Shown: positions 14,302-19,150 of the stretch, piece by piece
Numbering within the stretch: the first letter of the stretch is position 1
Layout of the letters: each line of letters opens with the position of its first letter
Assembly (NCBI GenBank): GCA_034432795.1
Contig: DAOUBF010000081.1
Coordinates: 1-19,150 of the forward strand
Reading direction: 5' to 3'
DNA from: DAOUBF01 sp034432795
GTDB lineage: Bacteria; Chloroflexota; Anaerolineae; DSLN01
Length of the DNA: 19,150 nt
Notes under the pieces: model-generated
What the model was told of the DNA's origin: nothing
The model's database searches: none
The model's input: the letters and a program-made list of their open reading frames with translations, nothing else
Program-made: the position numbers and the translations under genes

Positions 14302-14947
14302 AGCTCCTTTCCGCCTCCGGCTTCCCCGGACGCGCCACGATGAGCTTCACCATGCCCATCGGGCCGAGATGCTCAACGTTTTCAATCTCCAGGCCGGCGG
14401 CCTTGACATTCTCTAAAGTTCGCCGGTTGATATTTGCCCCAATGATACGGACGACAAGCGGGTTAAGCAGGTCCATAATACGCCCGGCCAGGCTATCCAG
14501 GCGCACATGTTCCAGCAGGAGGATACGGCCGCCGGGCTTAACCACCCGCCGCAACTCGCGCAGCCCGCGCACCGGATCGGGCACCGAGCAGAAGACGAAG
14601 GTGGCCACCGCCGTATCAAACGTGTTGTCGGGAAAGGCGAGCGCCTGGACATCGCCTTCACGCAGGTCCACGCGTGCCCCTAACGCGCGGGCGCGTTGGC
14701 GTGCCCGCGCCAGCATCTGATCGGCGAGATCAATGCCAATGACCTTCGCCCCGGGCGGGTGATAAGGGATGTTCTTGCCCGTACCAATACCGACTTCAAG
14801 GATGTCCCCAGTGGCCTGGCGCCAGAGTTTCTCCCGCCAGGCCCGAAAACCACGCTCAACAAGCGCCTCCATCAGGTCATAGAATGGCGCAATACGGTTG
14901 TAGCGCGCTTTCGTCGCCGCCGTTGCAGCGTGATCCATGCGGCCCAT
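14276..14947 (-). CDS. Class I SAM-dependent methyltransferase (UbiE/PmtA-like)
   Basis: The 223-residue protein starts at ATG 14947 or ATG 14938. It has the Rossmann methyltransferase motifs: YNRIAPFYDLME (16-27), the SAM-binding EVGIGTGKN (51-59), VIGIDLADQML (69-79, acidic D73), GDVQALAFPDNTFDTAV (98-114) and VVKPGGRILLLEH (135-147). Such enzymes methylate quinones (UbiE/MenG) or phospholipid head groups (PmtA), among others; which applies here is not decided by sequence. It heads the copper operon, and its last 26 bases overlap the copA start, so the two are translationally coupled. No paired metal-binding cysteines suited to arsenite (ArsM-like) are seen. Membrane-lipid methylation as part of the copper response is only a possibility. 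Confidence 0.85.
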   Translation of the reverse strand: MGRMDHAATAATKARYNRIAPFYDLMEALVERGFRAWREKLWRQATGDILEVGIGTGKNIPYHPPGAKVIGIDLADQMLARARQRARALGARVDLREGDVQALAFPDNTFDTAVATFVFCSVPDPVRGLRELRRVVKPGGRILLLEHVRLDSLAGRIMDLLNPLVVRIIGANINRRTLENVKAAGLEIENVEHLGPMGMVKLIVARPGKPEAERSYDGYANGK

Positions 14948-15051
14948 ACTTCACCGTAGATACTGAAGGCATCCCTTCAAGGGATAAGCCTATCACATGG
15001 AGCGAACTGGAGGAAGCGCCAAATGGCGGGAAGGGGGCTACGCCAATATGC
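14948..15051. promoter_or_regulatory. Probable promoter/operator gap of the copper operon
   Basis: This 104-bp gap separates the GT-C gene from the methyltransferase. ATCCCTT (14971-14977) and AAGGGAT (14979-14985) form a 7-bp palindrome around one C. GAAGG (14965-14969) and CCTTC (14974-14978) can form an alternative pair. CGCCA (15017-15021) and TGGCG (15024-15028) flank AA. CsoR-type copper repressors use short GC-rich palindromes, but this one does not match a known consensus well. No clear -10 or -35 box was found. Operator function is inferred from position. Confidence 0.35.
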
Positions 15052-16743
15052 CTATTTCCGCAGGCCAGAGGGCCGCTTAGTCCGCGCCCCCCGATAATAC
15101 ACCGGCACAACCGCCGGTCGCCGCCGACGGTGTGGATGCCCCTGGAAGGGCTGGGCCAGGCGGGGCAGCATGGGGATAACCACACGACGTTGCCTCCATC
15201 GGTTGAGATCGGCGGCATAGGCTTTCAACCTGGCCTTCATCGCCTGCCAGGCAAAATAGACCCAGGGCACACCCAACGTCGCCGGGGTGATGCGGTATTC
15301 CCAATACGCGGCTGTGGTCGCTTTGGGGCTGTACATCAGCAGGAAGTCGTACACCGGCATCTTCCACAGAGCAGCAAAGGAGAAAAGCATCGCCCCGCGC
15401 GAAAACACGTCCCCCGGCATCAGCGCGGCCAATGCCAGCGGCCAGACAACATACCACCACTGGAACCAGAGGATGCTCACCAATAGATAGAACAACACAA
15501 GCGACAGGCTGGCACGCACGGCGACCCACAGATCGTCACTCCGCCCTACCCGGCGCAATTGCCGAATCAGCCAGGCCGCCAGCAGGAAAAGCCCCACATA
15601 GGCAGCCAGATGGTCAGCAAGCCGGGCCCCCAGGCCAGGCTCTAGCGCCATTCGGACTACGGCAGGCAGGGAGGTCGTAAACATCTCGCCGCGCCGCCCT
15701 AACCCCAGAATATCACCGCCCTGCCAGAAAGGCGCGTAAGCCATAGCCACCAGCACCCCACACAATGTCCCCGTGACCAGGACATACCGGCCTCGCTCGC
15801 GCCACGTCTTGAACTGCCTGAGCGCCGTGATCACAACAATAGGGACAAGCAGGATGGAGACGAATTTGACCAGCGCGCCCGCCGTTTGCGCCAGCGCCGC
15901 CAGCGTGAACCGCCGCCGCAGCAACCAATAGCACCCCAAAACAATGAAGAAAGCCATCACCGCATCGTTGTGGCCATTCCCCGCAGTGACGTAAATGACC
16001 AGCGGGTTCCAGGCAAACAGGACAACGCCAACAAGCGCCCGTTCCGGCGCGTGGCGGCGCAGGATCAGGCCAATGACCAGCGCTGTCCCTGCATAACCCA
16101 AGACGGCGATCAGCTTGAACACCAGAACATTCCGGATCAGGGTGTCGCGATAGGGTGCGGCATTGCCCCCGATCCAGGCGCCTGCCGCCGCGATAAGCTC
16201 CCATAAGGGGCCATAAGCGGAGGGGATGCGATCCCAGCCATTGTAGGCCTGGAACGGATCGGTGGGAAACTCGGCTGGCACCCGATAGAACGGGTTCGCA
16301 CCGTAGTAGGCCGTCATCCGGGCGCGGATAATGTAGTCAAAAATGTCGTTGGAATCCACCGGGTACAGTTGGAGCAGGGCCACATTGAAAGCGATGATCC
16401 CCAGAATGACAACAGCCCATGTAAGTGCGGGATGGCGCCCTTGGGCAGCGCGGCAGGCATATCCGTACAGCACGAAGAGCGCCGCCATCGCTAAGACATA
16501 GAGAATGCCAACAGACTGGTCATAGCCCGTGATCTTAGCGATCGTGCGTTGCGCATAAGACCACCAGCGCGCCAGGTGATAAGGCTGAACAAAGGCATAA
16601 ATGTAGATCGCCAGGCTCAGCAGCCCCGCCAGCGCGAGCCTGAACGCTCGCACGCGCTGCGTCGGGCTGATCCTGAGAAAGGCATTGGCCGTTGTAAGCA
16701 TAGGGAACTTGGCCCTGGTCATTGTGACCATACCGGTGCTCAC
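15052..16743 (-). CDS. Polytopic GT-C glycosyltransferase (MptB/GT87-like)
   Basis: The 563-residue protein is almost all membrane helices with a basic, proline- and arginine-rich tail. The acidic loop motif YPVDSNDIFDYIIRARM (127-143) is the catalytic Asp signature of polyprenyl-phosphomannose-dependent GT-C enzymes such as MptB. YGANPFYRVP (147-156) and SAYGPLWE (175-182) fit the same family. These enzymes transfer mannose (or another sugar) from a polyprenyl-phosphate donor on the outer face of the membrane. The DPM-like GT2s of the same window could make such a donor. The start is uncertain: GTG 16743, ATG 16731, ATG 16722 and ATG 16701 all lack a good ribosome site. It is separated from the copper operon by 104 bp, and may be transcribed with it or alone. 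Confidence 0.8.
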   Translation of the reverse strand: MSTGMVTMTRAKFPMLTTANAFLRISPTQRVRAFRLALAGLLSLAIYIYAFVQPYHLARWWSYAQRTIAKITGYDQSVGILYVLAMAALFVLYGYACRAAQGRHPALTWAVVILGIIAFNVALLQLYPVDSNDIFDYIIRARMTAYYGANPFYRVPAEFPTDPFQAYNGWDRIPSAYGPLWELIAAAGAWIGGNAAPYRDTLIRNVLVFKLIAVLGYAGTALVIGLILRRHAPERALVGVVLFAWNPLVIYVTAGNGHNDAVMAFFIVLGCYWLLRRRFTLAALAQTAGALVKFVSILLVPIVVITALRQFKTWRERGRYVLVTGTLCGVLVAMAYAPFWQGGDILGLGRRGEMFTTSLPAVVRMALEPGLGARLADHLAAYVGLFLLAAWLIRQLRRVGRSDDLWVAVRASLSLVLFYLLVSILWFQWWYVVWPLALAALMPGDVFSRGAMLFSFAALWKMPVYDFLLMYSPKATTAAYWEYRITPATLGVPWVYFAWQAMKARLKAYAADLNRWRQRRVVIPMLPRLAQPFQGHPHRRRRPAVVPVYYRGARTKRPSGLRK

Positions 16744-17082
16744 CGATGAGAATGTATTCGTTGGAGTCGGGAGGTGTCAGCGTGGGGGACAGAAAGGCAA
16801 CCGGACAGTTGCCTCTGGGTATCTACACAAGATCAGCATGGCGCAATACGCGATCATGGCTATCCGCTTAACCCTGGAAAGATCAGAGCGCTATTATAAC
16901 GCGCGTAGATGAAAGAGAAATGAATGCCAGATGAGAATTTCGTTAAGGACAGTTCATCCCGCCCCGAATCACCCTCCAGTAAGCGCCCTTACATAGAGAA
17001 CCCATGATCTTGATGTACGATAGAGTTAACCAGGTGGGTCAGCAGTGCGCCCTGTGCCGATCATCCTCGCAGGAGGTACCGC
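16744..17082. promoter_or_regulatory. Divergent intergenic region with shared -10-like core
   Basis: The 339-bp gap holds no convincing gene. The minus strand reads TATAAT at 16893-16898. The plus strand reads TATTAT at 16892-16897, with TTAACC at 16868-16873 and an 18-bp spacer. No good -35 was found for the minus direction. GATGAGAAT followed by TTCGTT occurs at 16745-16762 (with GTA inserted) and 16930-16944, an imperfect repeat that could be a regulator site. Confidence 0.4.
16795..16814. repeat. 7-bp hairpin in the divergent gap
   Basis: AGGCAAC (16795-16801) and GTTGCCT (16808-16814) are perfect arms around CGGACA. If the minus-strand TATAAT is used, this folds in the leader of the GT-C mRNA. 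Confidence 0.45.
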
Positions 17083-17670
17083 ATGGCAAACCGAGCGAAT
17101 CCGCCCCAACTGCGTCTGATGCTTCTAGCAGGCGCGGTAGCCTTGATCGTGGCGGCCTGTGGCGGGCAACCCGCCGCCCAGTTGCCAGCCGCCGATGGCA
17201 AAGCGCTATTCACCTACATCAGCCAGACCCACCCATACAAACAATGGGGCACCTGGCCCAAGGATCAGTGGAATGACTTCACCACGCTCCTCAAGAGCGG
17301 TGCCCCGCACGGCGGCGTCGTCCGCATTTATGTCAATGACATCGCCCTGAATGCCGCCAGGGATTTCAAAGGACAACTGCCGGAAGGCTCTATCATCGTC
17401 AAGGAGAACTACACCGGCAATGACCCCGCCAGCCCCGGTAACCTGGATGCCCTGACCGTCATGTACAAGGTCAAGGGCTACGATCCGGAGCACAACGACT
17501 GGTTCTGGGCAAAAGTGACGCCCGACGGCAAAGTGGATGCCGAAGGCAAGGTGGGCATGTGCTACGGCTGCCATGCCCAAGAAGGGAACAAAGACTACGT
17601 CTTACGTTATGGCTTTGGCAGCGAGCCTGCGGTGATCAGCGCCGCTACCGAGCCACAGCAAATGCCCTGA
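17083..17670 (+). CDS. Cytochrome P460-type c-haem lipoprotein
   Basis: The 195-residue protein has a signal sequence with a lipobox (LIVAACGG, Cys26), so it should be lipid-anchored outside the cytoplasm. One c-type haem site, CYGCH (160-164), sits near the C-terminus. The preceding HNDWFWAKVTPDGK (138-150) block and the overall size match the cytochrome P460 family. Characterised P460s have a lysine cross-linked to haem and oxidise hydroxylamine; some relatives handle NO or other small molecules. Lys107 in the beta strand EGSIIVKENY is a plausible cross-link residue, but this is not proven here. A strong ribosome site AGGAGGT (17071-17077) is five bases before the ATG. It stands alone, with no hydroxylamine dehydrogenase or nitrification gene beside it. 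Its substrate is unknown. Confidence 0.82.
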   Translation: MANRANPPQLRLMLLAGAVALIVAACGGQPAAQLPAADGKALFTYISQTHPYKQWGTWPKDQWNDFTTLLKSGAPHGGVVRIYVNDIALNAARDFKGQLPEGSIIVKENYTGNDPASPGNLDALTVMYKVKGYDPEHNDWFWAKVTPDGKVDAEGKVGMCYGCHAQEGNKDYVLRYGFGSEPAVISAATEPQQMP

Positions 17671-17674
17671 AGCG

Positions 17675-17720
17675 GACGGAGGACGGAGGCGCCTCCGTCC
17701 TCCGTCTTTCGTCCTCCGTC
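17675..17720. terminator. GGACGGAGG perfect palindrome at convergent gene ends
   Basis: GACGGAGGACGGAGGC (17675-17690) is immediately followed by its exact reverse complement (17691-17706), a 32-bp perfect palindrome. A further TCCTCCGTC copy ends at 17720. It lies between the P460 stop and the CnoX stop and would act in both directions; TTTC follows on the + strand. The CnoX stop codon TGA falls inside the last copy (17719-17721). Confidence 0.7.
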
Positions 17721-18585
17721 AATACAGCACATTCGCCAGCCGCGCCTGGTATTCCTTCGTCAGCGGGCTATCCGGGCCTAGGATCTCAAAGATCGCCAGC
17801 ATGGCCTTACGCGCGCCGTCGTCACGGTATTTGCGGTCGCGCCGAGCGATCTCCAGGTAATGTTCAAGCGCCTCCCGGTAGTGCCGCTGCGCGGCCAGCC
17901 GGGTGGCCAGTGCCCAACGCGCCTCCAGGTTGTCCGGATCGCCCGCCAGCCGCAGGCGGCTGATGTGCTCCTCCTCCAGGTTACGGGCCTCAAGCTGAAA
18001 GCTCAACAGGTTACGCAGTTGCCTGACCGCCGGGGAGAGGGCGGCATCGGCGGGCAGCCGGTCAAGGAGTTGGCTGGCCTCCTCCGGCCGGTTGCGCACG
18101 GCGAGCAGGTCAGCCAGGCCAATCAACGCGGTAGTGTTGTTCGGTTCATCGGCGAGCACCTGGCGATATAGGGCCTCGGCCTCATCCAGCGCACCGGCCA
18201 GTGCCCGCGCCTGGGCCTGCTCCAGGCGTTTATCCACGCGGGGCGGCACGACCCGGCTCAGCCAGTTGCGCACCACCGCTTCCGGCAGCGCGCCGACGAA
18301 TTCAGAGACGACCCGGCCATCGCGGAACGCTTTGACGGCGGGGATACCCTGCACGCCGTAGCGTGCGGCCAGATCGGGGTTTTCATCCACGTTGACTTTC
18401 ACCAGGCGGAAGGTGCCGTTGGCCTCCCGCGCCAGCTTCTCCAAGATCGGCCCCAGCACCCGACAGGGGCCACACCAGGGCGCCCAGAAGTCCACGATAA
18501 CCGGGACCTCCCGCGAGCGCGCCAACACCTCTTGCGCAAACGTATCGGACGAGACCTCTATGACTTTCGCCTCCGTTACACTCAT
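17719..18585 (-). CDS. Thioredoxin-TPR co-chaperone (CnoX/YbbN type)
   Basis: The ATG at 18585 is chosen because GAGAGGA lies just upstream; a longer frame from 18600 would add five residues. The 288-residue protein has an N-terminal thioredoxin fold with active site WCGPC (37-41) and the cis-proline P82 in GIPAV. A TPR region follows from about 115 to 270 (ALDEAEALYRQVLADEPNN, EALEHYLEIARRD and others). CnoX proteins hold unfolded clients and deliver them to GroEL and DnaK. The E. coli protein has lost the CxxC pair, but this one keeps it, so it may also reduce disulfides. It is convergent with the P460 gene and follows the YbaK-like gene by 51 bp on the same strand. No secretion signal is seen, so it is cytoplasmic. 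Confidence 0.85.
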   Translation of the reverse strand: MSVTEAKVIEVSSDTFAQEVLARSREVPVIVDFWAPWCGPCRVLGPILEKLAREANGTFRLVKVNVDENPDLAARYGVQGIPAVKAFRDGRVVSEFVGALPEAVVRNWLSRVVPPRVDKRLEQAQARALAGALDEAEALYRQVLADEPNNTTALIGLADLLAVRNRPEEASQLLDRLPADAALSPAVRQLRNLLSFQLEARNLEEEHISRLRLAGDPDNLEARWALATRLAAQRHYREALEHYLEIARRDRKYRDDGARKAMLAIFEILGPDSPLTKEYQARLANVLY

Positions 18586-18636
18586 CCAGTTCCTCTCCAT
18601 GAAACAAAAAAGTTCCCCTTAAATTTACCCGATAGT

Positions 18637-19125
18637 TCATGTAATGGCAACCACACGACCGCCGGTCATCTTCACCAGGTCCGCTGGAGTGAGCTTGAAA
18701 ACCGCGTGGGGCGTGCCAGCGGCGGCCCAGATCTCCTCATAATGCATGAGATCGGCATCAATGAAGGTCTCCAGCGGCTCCAGATGGCCCACAGGCGGGA
18801 CGCCGCCGATGACGAAGCCCGTCCGCTGGCGCACGAAATCGGCATCGGCGCGCTCAACCGGCTCGGAAAGATACGCGCCGATTGTCTTCTCGTTGACGCG
18901 GTTCGGGCCACTGGCGATGACCAGGACCGGCTTCTGCGTATGCTTACGCTTGAAGACCAACGACTTGGCGATCTGCTCCACCCGGCAGCCAATCGCCTGA
19001 GCCGCTTCGGCAGCGCTGCGCGTGGTCTGCGGTAGCTCTATCACCTGATAGGAGAAGCCCAGGGCTTTAAGCGTATCCTGGACCTTCTGCGCACTTGGGC
19101 TTAGAGAGGCAGATGCAGGCAACAC
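18637..19125 (-). CDS. YbaK/EbsC-type aminoacyl-tRNA deacylase
   Basis: The 162-residue protein starts at GTG 19125, with a G-rich stretch six bases upstream. It has the editing-domain features of YbaK/ProX proteins: a TRSAAEAAQAIG segment (35-46), the conserved Lys in QIAKSLVF (K54), and GGVPPVGHLEPLETFID (107-123) near the active site. YbaK-like proteins free mischarged amino acids such as Cys from tRNA-Pro, and EbsC members are close homologues. The amino acid and tRNA acted on here are not certain. The window ends 25 bases upstream of the start, so the promoter and any upstream neighbour are not fully seen. It is probably a housekeeping gene. Confidence 0.86.
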   Translation of the reverse strand: MLPASASLSPSAQKVQDTLKALGFSYQVIELPQTTRSAAEAAQAIGCRVEQIAKSLVFKRKHTQKPVLVIASGPNRVNEKTIGAYLSEPVERADADFVRQRTGFVIGGVPPVGHLEPLETFIDADLMHYEEIWAAAGTPHAVFKLTPADLVKMTGGRVVAIT

Positions 19126-19150
19126 GAAGTACCCCCCTGGCAGTTCACGA

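Noticed and set aside
12775..14343. Open frame of 522 codons on the plus strand opposite copA
   Set aside because: It mirrors copA in antisense, with a His/Gln/Asp-rich composition typical of shadow frames in GC-rich DNA.
14276..14947. Arsenite methyltransferase (ArsM)
   Set aside because: The conserved cysteines needed for arsenite binding are absent; only one Cys (residue 120) is seen.
14971..14985. A CueR or CsoR operator
   Set aside because: The spacing and bases do not match the CueR pattern (ACCTTCC-N7-GGAAGGT) and only loosely resemble CsoR sites, so no named operator is called.

Overview
The window is GC-rich (AT-richer only in the first ~330 bases), tightly packed bacterial chromosome. 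Nothing in it names the organism. High GC, GTG starts, a polyprenyl-phosphomannose-type GT-C enzyme, a WCGPC-bearing CnoX-like protein and many short palindromes in gaps and inside genes fit a Chloroflexota-like, perhaps thermophilic, bacterium. That is inference, not a taxonomic assignment.

Region A (1-10055, + strand) is a surface-polysaccharide or glycolipid locus. An AT-richer leader (1-333) is followed by eight co-directional genes: a DPM1-like GT2, a WecB-type UDP-GlcNAc 2-epimerase, an FAD-dependent oxidoreductase of the protoporphyrinogen-oxidase/amine-oxidase type, a WbaP/CpsE-type polyprenyl-phosphate sugar-1-phosphate transferase, a left-handed beta-helix acyltransferase, a second GT2 with C-terminal membrane helices, a BchE-type radical SAM protein and a GHMP kinase resembling HddA. 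The first six are spaced by 13 nt or less or overlap. The last two each follow a short gap holding a hairpin. The likely logic is: make a nucleotide sugar (ManNAc type), start a repeat unit on undecaprenyl phosphate, supply polyprenyl-linked sugars, acylate, and possibly make an unusual sugar or lipid using radical SAM and kinase steps.

Region B (10146-14947, - strand) is a copper-handling operon. Read in its own direction it runs: class I SAM methyltransferase, CopA-type Cu+ ATPase (start overlaps the methyltransferase end), a 76-residue two-helix membrane protein, a lipoprotein of unknown function, and a membrane protein with a CCxHH motif fused in frame to a YHS metal-binding domain. The YHS part has its own near-perfect Shine-Dalgarno sequence, so it may also be made alone. 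A palindrome upstream of the methyltransferase could be an operator.

Region C (15052-19125) holds a polytopic MptB/GT87-like glycosyltransferase (- strand), a divergent 340-bp gap with a shared -10-like core, a cytochrome P460-type haem lipoprotein (+), a CnoX/YbbN thioredoxin-TPR protein (-) and a YbaK/EbsC-type aminoacyl-tRNA deacylase (-).

The least conventional signal is the set of short repeats. These are GGACGGAGG-type hairpins at gene ends, GGAACTC/GGAACTGAG direct repeats that encode C-terminal tails, a 15-bp inverted repeat at a convergent junction, and GGGT/ACCC palindromes. Two of these palindromes lie in frame inside proteins (CopA nucleotide-binding domain; lipoprotein linker). 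No CRISPR array, tRNA, rRNA or complete mobile element was seen.
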